Of a stretch of DNA of 64,000 bases, positions 32,450 through 41,035 are shown in pieces. Under the pieces are notes generated by a model. It saw only the letters and a list, made by a program, of their open reading frames with translations, was not told where the DNA came from and did no database searches. The stretch's first letter is position 1; every line of letters starts with the position of its first letter. The translations under genes were made by a program, and so were the position numbers. This DNA comes from ZC4RG30 sp035556135 (GTDB taxonomy: Bacteria; Pseudomonadota; Gammaproteobacteria; Steroidobacterales; Steroidobacteraceae), in NCBI GenBank assembly GCA_035556135.1, contig DATMFO010000003.1:558001-622000 (forward strand). Reading direction: 5' to 3'.

Positions 32450-33460
32450 TCAGGCCCGCATCAGTGGCGGATCATCCAATGCCGGCAACTGTTCGCGCAA
32501 CTCATCAATGTGCCGCTCCCAGTAACGCGGTTCGCCGAACCAGGGGAAAGCCAACGGAAACGCCGGATCATCCCAGCGCTGCGCGATCCATGCGGCATGG
32601 TTCATCATGCGTGTGGCGCGCAGGGCTTCGATCAGCAGCGCCTCACCTTCGTCCAGGTGGGCGAACTGCTCGTAGCCATCGAGCAGGTCGGCCCACTCGC
32701 GGCGCATCTGCTCCGGCGTGCCGGCGGCGAACATCCACAGGTCCTGCACGGCCGGGCCGGTGAGACTGTCGTCGAAATCCACGAACAGCGGGCCGGTGGA
32801 CTGCCAGAGGATGTTGCCGGGATGGCAGTCACCGTGCAGCCTGATCCGCGCGGTGGCGCCCACCGCGGCATGGCAGGCAGCAATCGCATCGACCAGCTGC
32901 CCTGAAACTTCCGCGTAACGCTCATCGAGCGGTGATGGCACCAGGCCCCGGCGCAGGATCAGCTCGCGCGCCCGCGCTCCATTGCGCCAGTCAGCCACAC
33001 TGACACGGTGGCGGAATGGCCGCCGTGCGCCCTGCGCATGCAGGCGCCCCAGCGTCCGGCCCAGCAGTTGCCGGTCACCCGCGCGGTCAAGGTCGGGGCC
33101 GGTACCAGGACGGCACTCGAACAGGGTGTAGCGGAAGCCGGCATGGCGCAGCAGCGTGGCGCCCCCGATGACCAGCGGAGCAGCCACCGGCAGTTCCGCG
33201 GCGGCCAGCTCCAGGGCGAAGGCGTGCTCCTCCTGGATCTGCGGATCACTCCAGCGGCCTTCGCGGTAGAACTTGGCCACCACCTGCGTGGCGATGCTGT
33301 CGGGGGCGGTGCGCGCCAGCGGCTCCTCCAGCCCGATCCGGTATACCCTGTTCTCGTAGCTGTTGAGCGAAAGCAGGCGCCCGTCGGGAAGCACTCCGGC
33401 GGCCTCCGCCGCGGCAAGCACCACGTCGGGAGTCAGGGCGGCATAATGGTGGGCTGGCAC
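32450..33460 (-). CDS. srkA: SrkA (YihE/RdoA) stress-response serine/threonine kinase
   Basis: A 336-residue cytoplasmic protein kinase of the aminoglycoside-phosphotransferase-like fold. SLNSYENRVYRIG near the start, the lysine in VVAKFYREGRW, the catalytic loop LHGDCHPGNILW and the metal motif VDFDD are the SrkA signatures. In E. coli SrkA counters stress-linked cell death and is Cpx-controlled. The start codon is GTG at 33460, without a visible ribosome site; homology places the start here. The divergent galE gene begins only 21 bp away. Confidence 0.93.
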   Translation of the reverse strand: MPAHHYAALTPDVVLAAAEAAGVLPDGRLLSLNSYENRVYRIGLEEPLARTAPDSIATQVVAKFYREGRWSDPQIQEEHAFALELAAAELPVAAPLVIGGATLLRHAGFRYTLFECRPGTGPDLDRAGDRQLLGRTLGRLHAQGARRPFRHRVSVADWRNGARARELILRRGLVPSPLDERYAEVSGQLVDAIAACHAAVGATARIRLHGDCHPGNILWQSTGPLFVDFDDSLTGPAVQDLWMFAAGTPEQMRREWADLLDGYEQFAHLDEGEALLIEALRATRMMNHAAWIAQRWDDPAFPLAFPWFGEPRYWERHIDELREQLPALDDPPLMRA

Positions 33461-33480
33461 GATTTGACGGAGGAGATTCG

Positions 33481-34470
33481 GTGAGCGAGACGATACTGGT
33501 TACCGGCGGTGCCGGATACATCGGCAGCCACACGGTACAGCAGCTGCTTGACCGCGGCGAGTCCGTGGTGGTGCTCGACAACCTCTCCACCGGTTTCGCC
33601 CAGTCGGTACCCGGCGTGAAGCTGGTCACCGGAGATGTGGGCGATACGCAGCTGGTGAGCGCATTGCTGCGCGAGCATGGCATCCGCACCGTGATCCATT
33701 TCGCCGCCCACACCATCGTGCCCGAATCGGTGGCGGATCCGCTCAAGTACTATGGCAACAACACCTGCCAGACCCGCAGCCTGCTGGCCACCTGTGCCGC
33801 CGGTGGCGTGAAGCACTTCGTGTTTTCCTCCACGGCTGCCGTGTACGGCATCCCGGAGTCCGGCCTTGCTGCCGAGGATGCCCGGCTTTCCCCCATCAAT
33901 CCCTACGGCACCTCCAAGCTGATGTCGGAGTGGATGCTGCGCGACCTGGGCGCGGCCACCGACCTGCGCTACGTGGTGCTGCGCTACTTCAACGTGGCCG
34001 GTTCGGACCCGCAGGGCCGCATCGGCCAGTCCACGCGCAAGGCCACGCTGCTGGTGAAGGTGGCCTGCGAGGCCAGCGTGGGGAGGCGCGAGTCCGTGAG
34101 CATCTTCGGCACCGACTACCCGACTCCCGACGGCACGGGCGTGCGCGACTACATCCATGTGGTCGACCTGGCCGACGCGCACCTGCTGGCGGTGGATTAC
34201 CTGCGCGGCGGCGGCAAGTCAGAGACGCTCAACTGCGGCTACGGACACGGATACAGCGTACGCGAGGTGCTCGACAGCGTGCAGCGAGTGAGCGGCGCAC
34301 CGCTGAAGATCCTCGAGATGTCCCGCCGCGCCGGTGATCCGCCCAGCCTGGTGGCCAAATCCGACCGCATCCGCCAGGTGCTGGGCTGGAAGCCGCGCCT
34401 CGATGATCTCGACGGCATCGTGGCCAGCTCGCTGAACTGGGAGCGCAAATTGCTGCAGGAACCCTGGTAG
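33481..34470 (+). CDS. galE: UDP-glucose 4-epimerase
   Basis: Interconverts UDP-glucose and UDP-galactose (or the N-acetyl forms) for envelope polysaccharides. A 329-residue extended SDR protein: Rossmann motif GGAGYIGSHTVQQLL, active-site STAAVYG and the YGTSK catalytic pair, with the GalE-type ending KSDRIRQVLGWKPRLDDL. The GTG start at 33481 follows a strong GGAGGAG site. CATAAT at 33442-33447, inside the divergent srkA coding region, is a plausible -10. The glrK-type gene starts 5 bp after its stop. Confidence 0.94.
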   Translation: MSETILVTGGAGYIGSHTVQQLLDRGESVVVLDNLSTGFAQSVPGVKLVTGDVGDTQLVSALLREHGIRTVIHFAAHTIVPESVADPLKYYGNNTCQTRSLLATCAAGGVKHFVFSSTAAVYGIPESGLAAEDARLSPINPYGTSKLMSEWMLRDLGAATDLRYVVLRYFNVAGSDPQGRIGQSTRKATLLVKVACEASVGRRESVSIFGTDYPTPDGTGVRDYIHVVDLADAHLLAVDYLRGGGKSETLNCGYGHGYSVREVLDSVQRVSGAPLKILEMSRRAGDPPSLVAKSDRIRQVLGWKPRLDDLDGIVASSLNWERKLLQEPW

Positions 34471-34475
34471 CCGGG

Positions 34476-35954
34476 ATGAGGTTGCTGCGGCCGCAATCGC
34501 TGAGCTCGCTGGTGTTGCTGGCGCTGGCCATCATCGCGCTGCCGCTGATTGCGGCGCTGGTGACCGCTGGCGTGCAGCTGCGCCAGCTGGTGGCTTCCAG
34601 CGAACGCATCATCACCGAGGGCGTGACCGCCACGCGGCGCAGCCAGGAACAGGCAGCGGCAATTTCCAGCCAGGCCAGGCTCTACCTGCTGCTCGACCCG
34701 GCAACGCTCAACACCTACCAGGACCAGCTGAAGTCCTACATGGACCAGGACGCGCGGCTGGATGACATCGGGCGCTATCTTTCAGCGTACCTGCGTGACG
34801 CGGAGGCCCGCGCCGCGCTGGCGGAGTTCGACACGCTGCGAGCGGACATGAGCGGACGCATCCGCGCCGGCACCGCCGTACAGTCGGAAATCGACAGCGG
34901 CTTCGAGCGCCTGCGGCGCATCGCGAGCCTGGTATCCACGCGCATCAACGAGCAGATCGATACCGCCACGGCCGACCTGCGCGCCAGCACCGAGCGCGCG
35001 CAGACACTGCTTTTCTGGGGTTTCGTGCCGCTGCTTCCGCTGACTGTCATCGCGGTGGTGCTGTTCTCGTTCAAGGTGGTGAGGCCGCTGCGGCAAGTCG
35101 ACCGTGCCATCAGCGAGCTGGGCAGCGGTGCCCTGCACCGGAGCATCCAGGTGGCCGGTCCGCGCGACATCGAGAAGCTTGGCCGGCAGCTGGAATGGCT
35201 GCGCCTGCGGCTGCTGGAGCTGGCCCAGGAACGCAACCGCTTCCTGCGCCACATGTCGCACGAACTGAAGACGCCGCTGGCCAACATCCGCGAGGGCACG
35301 GAGCTGCTGATGGATGGCGCGGTGGGCGAACTGCAGGGCGGCCAGCGCGAGGTCACCGGCATCCTGCGCGAGAACGGCATCCGGCTGCAGCGCATGATCG
35401 AGAACCTGCTGTCCTTTTCGGCCTGGCAGACCAGCAGTGTGGGGCTGGAGATCACCGAGTTCCGCCTGCGGCCAGTCGTGAAGCAGATCATCGAGAACCA
35501 GCAGCTCGCCCTGCTCTCCCAGCGCGTGCGGCTGGACGTGAACGTGGAAGACCTCACTGTGGCGGCCGATCGCGGAAAGCTCCGGCTGATCCTCGAAAAC
35601 CTGCTGTCCAATGCCATCAAGTACACTCCCCGCAGCGGCACCATCCACATCCGCGCCCGCGCCGAGGGGGGCGAACTGGTCCTGGAGGTCGCCGACAGTG
35701 GTCCGGGCATACCGCCGGAGGAAAGAAAGCAGGTCTTCGAGGCGTTCTACACCGGCAAGGCGCCGGCGGGACATATCAAGGGCACCGGCATAGGCCTGTC
35801 GGTGGTGATGGAATTCGTCAACGCACATGGCGGGGCAATCGAAATCGTCGATGGACAGTGGCCGGGTGCGCATTTCCGCATCCGCATGCCGCAGCGGGCG
35901 GTTGAAAACACCGCCGGGGCCCCCGGCGGCGGGTCGGCGGCGCATGCGGCCTGA
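34476..35954 (+). CDS. glrK: sensor histidine kinase, GlrK/QseE type
   Basis: A 492-residue membrane kinase. Two transmembrane helices (about 10-30 and 180-200) flank a helical periplasmic sensor; a HAMP linker (VRPLRQVDRAISELGSG) leads to the dimerisation box FLRHMSHELKTPLANIREG with phospho-acceptor His262, and an ATPase domain with N box NLLSNAIKYTP, G1 VADSGPGIPPEE and G2 GTGIGLSVV. Gene order kinase, lipoprotein, NtrC-type regulator matches glrK-qseG-glrR of enterobacteria, where the system responds to envelope stress and activates a small RNA. The C-terminus overlaps the next gene by 11 bp. Confidence 0.92.
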   Translation: MRLLRPQSLSSLVLLALAIIALPLIAALVTAGVQLRQLVASSERIITEGVTATRRSQEQAAAISSQARLYLLLDPATLNTYQDQLKSYMDQDARLDDIGRYLSAYLRDAEARAALAEFDTLRADMSGRIRAGTAVQSEIDSGFERLRRIASLVSTRINEQIDTATADLRASTERAQTLLFWGFVPLLPLTVIAVVLFSFKVVRPLRQVDRAISELGSGALHRSIQVAGPRDIEKLGRQLEWLRLRLLELAQERNRFLRHMSHELKTPLANIREGTELLMDGAVGELQGGQREVTGILRENGIRLQRMIENLLSFSAWQTSSVGLEITEFRLRPVVKQIIENQQLALLSQRVRLDVNVEDLTVAADRGKLRLILENLLSNAIKYTPRSGTIHIRARAEGGELVLEVADSGPGIPPEERKQVFEAFYTGKAPAGHIKGTGIGLSVVMEFVNAHGGAIEIVDGQWPGAHFRIRMPQRAVENTAGAPGGGSAAHAA

Positions 35955-36573
35955 GCTTGCCGGCTGCCTGCTGCTGGGTCTGCTGGCCGGCTGCGCCAGC
36001 CTGCCCGCTGCGCGCTCGCCGGCACCCTCACCTCCGCCGACGGTGGAATCCGTCCAGTCGACCCAGCTCGCCAGCCTGCTGGCCGCCCTGCTGCGTGTGG
36101 TCGAAGGCATGCCGGCCGAACAGGCCGAGGAAATCGCGCTGGCGCGCGCCGGCTACGAGCAGGCCCGGCTGGGACCGGCGGCGCTGCGCTACGGGCTGCT
36201 GCTGGCGGCCCCGGGCCATCCCGCGCGCGATCCGGTGCAGGCCCAGCAGCTGCTGCGCGAGGCGCTGGCACGTCCGGAACTGCTCAGCGTCAACGAGCGT
36301 GCGCTGGGCCTGGTCGAACTGGAGCGCACCACTGCCGAACTGCTCGCCACTGCCGAGAACCAGCGGCTGGTGGCCGAGCTGCAGCAGGAGCGGGACAGGC
36401 AGCGCAATGCGCCCGCAAGTGCAGCCATCACGCGACAGCTGCAGGTCGCGAACGAACAGAACGCACAATTGCGCCGTGCGCTGGAAGAAGCGCGCGCCAA
36501 ACTCGATGCCATAGCCGAACTGGAGCGGCGGCAGGCCGACCGGCCGCCCGCAGGAGCCACACGCGAACCATGA
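35944..36573 (+). CDS. QseG-like lipoprotein of the glrK-glrR operon
   Basis: A 209-residue lipoprotein. The start at 35944 is chosen because it gives a signal peptide with lipobox LLAGC (MRPELAGCLLLGLLAGCASL); the open frame further upstream lies inside glrK. Residues about 130-200 are strongly heptad-like (LVAELQQERDRQ, QLQVANEQNAQLRRALEEA) and should form a coiled coil. Position between kinase and regulator is that of QseG/YfhG, an outer-membrane lipoprotein that modulates the kinase. Sequence similarity is weak, so the assignment rests on context and architecture. Confidence 0.75.
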   Translation: MRPELAGCLLLGLLAGCASLPAARSPAPSPPPTVESVQSTQLASLLAALLRVVEGMPAEQAEEIALARAGYEQARLGPAALRYGLLLAAPGHPARDPVQAQQLLREALARPELLSVNERALGLVELERTTAELLATAENQRLVAELQQERDRQRNAPASAAITRQLQVANEQNAQLRRALEEARAKLDAIAELERRQADRPPAGATREP

Positions 36574-36619
36574 TCATTTCCCCGTCCCTCCCGGCCTCCC
36601 TTCCCGAGGAGCACCTGTC

Positions 36620-37951
36620 GTGAGTCCCACCACACGCAAGGCAAGGATCCTGATCGTTGATGACGACCCCGGGCTGCTGCGGCTGCTGACCATCCGCCTG
36701 CGTGCCGAGAACTATGACGTGGAGGCCGTCGAGGGCGCCTCCCAGGCGCTGGCCGCCGCCACGCGCTTCCGCCCGGACCTTGTGATCTCCGACCTGCGCA
36801 TGGAACCGGTGGATGGCATCGGCCTGCTGAAGGAACTGCAGAACCGCTGGCCGGGCCTGAAGGTGATCCTGCTCACCGCGCACGGCACCATTCCCGACGC
36901 AGTGCAGGCCACGCAGATGGGCGCCTTCGGCTTCCTCACCAAGCCTGTGGACAAGCAGGAACTGCTGGACCAGATCCAGCGCGCGCTGCGCATCTCCGGC
37001 TTCACGGGCAATACCGAAGAGTGGCGTGCCGACATCATCACCCGCAGCGCCATCATGGAAGAGCGCCTCGCACAGGCGCACATGGTGGCCGGCACCGACG
37101 CGCGTGTGCTCATCCTGGGTGAGAGCGGCACGGGCAAGGAGCTGCTGGCCCGCGCCGTGCACAAGGCCAGCCCCCGGCGCGCACGGCCCTTCGTGGTGAT
37201 CCGCTGCACCGGCATCCCCGAGGAACAGCTGGACATCGAGCTGTTCGGCGCCGCCGCATCCACCGGCAAGGAATACAAGGGCGCGCTGGAACAGGCCGAA
37301 GGCGGCACCGCGCTGCTCGATGAAATCGGCGAGCTGCCGCCGCGCCTGCAGCAGAAGCTGCTGCGCGCCTTGCAGGAAGAGGCCGTGCGTCCGGCCGGTT
37401 CCGAGGCCGCGCAGCCCATCAACACGCGCGTGATCTCCACCACCAGCCACGACCTCCAGGAGGCTTCCGGCGCCGGGCGATTCCGCGAAGACCTCTACTA
37501 CCGCATCAATGTCGTGCAGATCGAAATGCCGCCGCTGGCGCGCCGGCGCGAGGACATCCCGCTGCTGATCGCACACTTCCTGGCGCAGATCGCCGCCGAG
37601 ACCGGCCAGCGCAGCATCTTCCCGCCCGAGGCACTGGAACTGCTCGCCACCGCCGACTGGCCAGGCAACGTGCGCCAGCTGCAGAACCTGGTCCGGCAGG
37701 CGGTGGCCATGTCGCAGACGCCCATCGTGCCGGTGGAACTGGTGCAGCAGTCGCTGGGCGGAGCGCCCGGCCGGCTGCCCTCCTTCGATGAGGCGCGTGA
37801 TGAATTCACGCGCGGCTATCTCTCGCAGATCCTGCAGATCACCGGTGGCAACGTCAGCCAGGCCGCGCGCCTGGCCAAGCGCAACCGCACCGATTTCTAC
37901 AAGCTGCTGGGACGGCACCAGCTGGTGCCGGAAGACTTCAAGCAGCGCTGA
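36620..37951 (+). CDS. glrR: GlrR/QseF-type response regulator lacking the GAFTGA loop
   Basis: A 443-residue NtrC-type regulator. Receiver domain: acidic Asp14-16, phospho-Asp58 (VISDLRM), Thr86, Lys108. AAA+ domain: Walker A GESGTGK (167-173), Walker B ALLDEI (231-236), sensor and arginine-finger blocks (GRFREDLYYRINVV, WPGNVRQLQNLV). C-terminal Fis-type helix-turn-helix (GNVSQAARLAKRNRTDFYKL), very like E. coli GlrR. Where sigma54 activators have GAFTGA after ELFG, this one has AAASTGKEYKGALEQ (211-225), about four residues shorter. It may therefore not activate sigma54 RNA polymerase. The tail overlaps the convergent lptG by 14 bp. Confidence 0.93.
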   Translation: MSPTTRKARILIVDDDPGLLRLLTIRLRAENYDVEAVEGASQALAAATRFRPDLVISDLRMEPVDGIGLLKELQNRWPGLKVILLTAHGTIPDAVQATQMGAFGFLTKPVDKQELLDQIQRALRISGFTGNTEEWRADIITRSAIMEERLAQAHMVAGTDARVLILGESGTGKELLARAVHKASPRRARPFVVIRCTGIPEEQLDIELFGAAASTGKEYKGALEQAEGGTALLDEIGELPPRLQQKLLRALQEEAVRPAGSEAAQPINTRVISTTSHDLQEASGAGRFREDLYYRINVVQIEMPPLARRREDIPLLIAHFLAQIAAETGQRSIFPPEALELLATADWPGNVRQLQNLVRQAVAMSQTPIVPVELVQQSLGGAPGRLPSFDEARDEFTRGYLSQILQITGGNVSQAARLAKRNRTDFYKLLGRHQLVPEDFKQR

Positions 37952-39005
37952 CGGCCACGCGGCGCGTGCGCCAGAGCAGCACGATCACGGCTGCGGCCAG
38001 CAGCACGGTGGGCAGCCAGGCAAGTGGCAGGGGGTTGAGGGCAAAGGCCAGCGTGCCGCTTTCCACCATGCGCTGGGCGATGAAGTAGAGCAGGCCCAGC
38101 ACCAGCCCCAGTGCCGCACGCGCGCCACCTTCGGCGCTGCGCAGGAATCCGGTCAGCAGCGGCACGGCCAGCAGCATGGCCAGCGGCACTGCCGCCATCC
38201 GGGCCATTGCGTTCCAGAAGGCAAAGCGTTGTGCCGTGGCATCCTGCCCGAGGGCGTCCAGCAGCCGTGTGGCACGGCGCAGGTCACTGAAGGATTGCTG
38301 GCGTGGCTCGCTGGTCGACAGTCGCAGGAATTCCCCATCCATGGCCGACTGCAGCTGACGCGGGCCGGCCGGCCCGCGGGTCACGGTGCCGGCACCGAAG
38401 CGCGACTCGGCCAGCTCGCGCAGCTCCCACGTGCCATCGCCAAGCGCCTGCGCACTGCCGGCGACGGCGACCGCGGCCAGTTGCCGCGGCCCTTCAAGTT
38501 CGAACAATGTGACGCCACCGCTGGCATCGGCCCGCAGCAGCAGCTGCCCCTCGCGCATCCACGCCGTGCCGCGCACGACATCCGCGCGGCCATCCCGCTC
38601 CAGCGCGCGGCTGATCCGGGCGGCCTGTGCCAGCGGCGGGGCGACCCACTCGGCCACTGCGGCTACCGCCGGCAGCAGGGCGAGCCCGGCCAGCGCCACC
38701 GATCCGGCGATACGCGCGATCGACACGCCAGCGGCGCGCATCACCGTGAACTCGCTGCCGCGCGCCAGCTGCCCCAGGCCCAGCAATGCACCGAGCAATG
38801 CCGCCACGGGCAGGAATTGCAGCGCCGTGGCCGGCAGCTGCAGCAGCACGTAGCGCAGTGCCTGCCATTGCCCATAACTTCCGGGCCCCACCCAGCCCTG
38901 CTCGTTGACGAACAGGAACACTGCCATCAGCACCAGCAGCACACCCAGGGACAGTGCGGTGTACCGGGCCAGGGCGAGCACGATGTACCGATCCAGGACG
39001 CGCAT
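37938..39005 (-). CDS. lptG: LPS export permease LptG
   Basis: A 355-residue inner-membrane subunit of the LptB2FG transporter that extracts lipopolysaccharide for delivery to LptC. Six helices in the usual 3+3 arrangement around a periplasmic beta-jellyroll. The N-terminus MRVLDRYIVLALARYTALS and the block VAALLGALLGLGQLARGSE with VMRAAGVS identify LptG rather than LptF. The start at 39005 is used because upstream open frame overlaps the divergent pepA. LptF, normally directly upstream, is absent here. Confidence 0.92.
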   Translation of the reverse strand: MRVLDRYIVLALARYTALSLGVLLVLMAVFLFVNEQGWVGPGSYGQWQALRYVLLQLPATALQFLPVAALLGALLGLGQLARGSEFTVMRAAGVSIARIAGSVALAGLALLPAVAAVAEWVAPPLAQAARISRALERDGRADVVRGTAWMREGQLLLRADASGGVTLFELEGPRQLAAVAVAGSAQALGDGTWELRELAESRFGAGTVTRGPAGPRQLQSAMDGEFLRLSTSEPRQQSFSDLRRATRLLDALGQDATAQRFAFWNAMARMAAVPLAMLLAVPLLTGFLRSAEGGARAALGLVLGLLYFIAQRMVESGTLAFALNPLPLAWLPTVLLAAAVIVLLWRTRRVAVSAA

Positions 39006-39065
39006 TGGGCTACACTCTAACCTATTGAATAATGCCGGCCAGAAGCGCCGCGGAGTCCAGCCAAG

Positions 39066-40571
39066 ATGGTGCAGTTCGATACCAGCGAACAGCAGATTGC
39101 CCAGGTTTCCACCGACTGCCTCGCCATAGGCCTGTTCGAGGATGATGCATTCACCGGCAGCGTGCAGGCGCTGGACCGTGCCACCGGCGGACTGCTGCGC
39201 AAGCTGCGTTCGGCCGGCGACCTGCCCACGCGCGTGGGCGAGACGCAGCTGCTGCTGGCCCCCACCGGAATCCGCGCCCGCCGCCTGCTGGTGGTGGGAC
39301 TGGGCAAGCGCGCCGATTTCCGTCAGCGCGGCTGGCGCAAGGCGGTGGGCGCGGCGCTGGCTGCCAGCCTCAAGACGCGTTCGGCGCACCTGGCCATTGC
39401 CATTGCCCAGCCCGAGGCCGAAGCGGTCGACGCCTACTACCAGGGCCGTGCCGTGGCCGATCTCACGGGTGTCGCACTGTATCGCGTCAATGATTTCAAG
39501 ACGGCACGCAAGCCGCCCCGCCCTGCACTGAAGCGCGTCACCCTTGCCGGCCTTGCTGCCACGGCGCGGCGCGAGACGCAGCGCGGCTTCGACCACGGCA
39601 GCGCCGTGGCCGCCGGCCAGGCACTGCTGCGCGACCTGGGCAACCTGCCCGGCAATGTGTGCACGCCGCGCTATCTCGCCCAGCAGGCCCGGGAGCTGGC
39701 GCGTGATCACCGCGAACTGAAGGTGCGCGTCTTCGACGAGGCGGCCATCCGTCGCCTGAAGATGGGGTGCCTGCTGTCGGTGGCCCGGGGCAGCGCCGAG
39801 CCGCCGCGCTTCATCGTGGTCGAGTACCGCGGCGGCGCTGCCAAGGCGCGACCGGTGGTGCTGGTGGGCAAGGGCGTCACCTTCGACACGGGCGGCATCT
39901 CGCTGAAAGACCCGGCCGCCATGGACGAGATGAAGTACGACATGTGCGGCGCTGGCAGCGTGCTGGCCACGCTGCTGGTGGCGGCACAGCTGAAACTGCG
40001 CATCAACGTCGTCGGTGTGATCGCGGCGGTGGAGAACATGCCGGGCAGCCGCGCCACCAAGCCGGGTGACATCGTCACCAGCGCCGCCGGCAAGACCGTC
40101 GAGATCCTCAACACCGATGCGGAGGGCCGCCTGATCCTCTGCGACGCGCTGCATTACGCGCGGCGCTTCGAACCGGACGCCATGATCGACATTGCCACCC
40201 TCACGGGCGCCTGCGTGATCGCGCTGGGCCACCACCACACCGGCGTGATGGGCAATGACGACACCCTGGCCCGCGAGCTGGTGTCCGCTGGCGCGCGCGC
40301 CAGCGACCGTGCCTGGCACCTGCCGCTCACCGAGGAATATGCCGAGCAGTTGCGCAGCAACTTCGCCGATATCGCCAACGTGGGTGGCCGCGACGGCGGC
40401 GCCATCACGGCCGGCGCCTTCCTTGGCCGCTTCACCACCGGCACGAAGTGGGCACACCTGGACATCGCGGGCACGGCCTGGAACTCCGGCGCGCAGAAGG
40501 GCGGCACGGGGCGCCCGGTACCGCTGCTGGCTGACTTCCTCATCCATCGCGCCGGCGCCTACAAGGGCTAG
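39066..40571 (+). CDS. pepA: leucyl (cytosol) aminopeptidase PepA
   Basis: A 501-residue M17 family di-metal aminopeptidase that trims N-terminal residues from peptides. The catalytic domain holds GKGVTFDTGGISLKD, YDMCGAGSV, the signature NTDAEGRL and TLTGACVIALGHHHTG. In E. coli PepA also binds DNA in carAB control and plasmid dimer resolution. It is divergent from lptG with a 60-bp gap (E. coli has pepA divergent from lptFG) and is followed by holC and valS, the standard order. Confidence 0.96.
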   Translation: MVQFDTSEQQIAQVSTDCLAIGLFEDDAFTGSVQALDRATGGLLRKLRSAGDLPTRVGETQLLLAPTGIRARRLLVVGLGKRADFRQRGWRKAVGAALAASLKTRSAHLAIAIAQPEAEAVDAYYQGRAVADLTGVALYRVNDFKTARKPPRPALKRVTLAGLAATARRETQRGFDHGSAVAAGQALLRDLGNLPGNVCTPRYLAQQARELARDHRELKVRVFDEAAIRRLKMGCLLSVARGSAEPPRFIVVEYRGGAAKARPVVLVGKGVTFDTGGISLKDPAAMDEMKYDMCGAGSVLATLLVAAQLKLRINVVGVIAAVENMPGSRATKPGDIVTSAAGKTVEILNTDAEGRLILCDALHYARRFEPDAMIDIATLTGACVIALGHHHTGVMGNDDTLARELVSAGARASDRAWHLPLTEEYAEQLRSNFADIANVGGRDGGAITAGAFLGRFTTGTKWAHLDIAGTAWNSGAQKGGTGRPVPLLADFLIHRAGAYKG

Positions 40572-40582
40572 TCCGTGCGGGC

Positions 40583-41035
40583 ATGGCGGAAATCCGTTTC
40601 CACACCCTGAATGCCGCGGGCGGCGGCGCCCGCTTCCGCCATGCCTGCAAGCTCATCGAACAGGCTTACCTCGCCGGGGAACGGGTGCTGGTCTGGCTGG
40701 ATGACCCCGGTACATCCGAGCGCTTCGACCAGCTGCTGTGGACCTTCAGGGACGGTGCCTTCGTGCCGCATGAACCGCTTGCAGAGGCTGGCAACAGCGA
40801 GGCGCCGGTGCAGCTGTTCAGCGGCGACACCCTTGGCAGCACCGTGCTGGACGGCGGATTCACCACGCTGGTCAACCTGCGCGATGCTCCCTCCCCCGAG
40901 GCGCTGGGCTTCCCGCGCATCCTGGAAGTGCTCGATGGCGAGGCATCCTGCCGCGAGGCCGGCCGGGCGCGCTTCCGCTTCTACCGCGAAGCCGGTTCCA
41001 CACCCCAACACATTGCAGTGACCGATGAAGACTGA
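40583..41035 (+). CDS. holC: DNA polymerase III chi subunit
   Basis: A 150-residue clamp-loader accessory protein that links the polymerase holoenzyme to single-strand-binding protein. Family pattern: VRFHTL-like start (EIRFHTLNA), RFRHACKLIEQAYLAGERVLVW, WTFRDGAFVPHEP and a C-terminal RFRFYREAG. The position between pepA and valS is conserved in gammaproteobacteria. Its stop overlaps the valS start by 11 bp. Confidence 0.92.
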   Translation: MAEIRFHTLNAAGGGARFRHACKLIEQAYLAGERVLVWLDDPGTSERFDQLLWTFRDGAFVPHEPLAEAGNSEAPVQLFSGDTLGSTVLDGGFTTLVNLRDAPSPEALGFPRILEVLDGEASCREAGRARFRFYREAGSTPQHIAVTDED

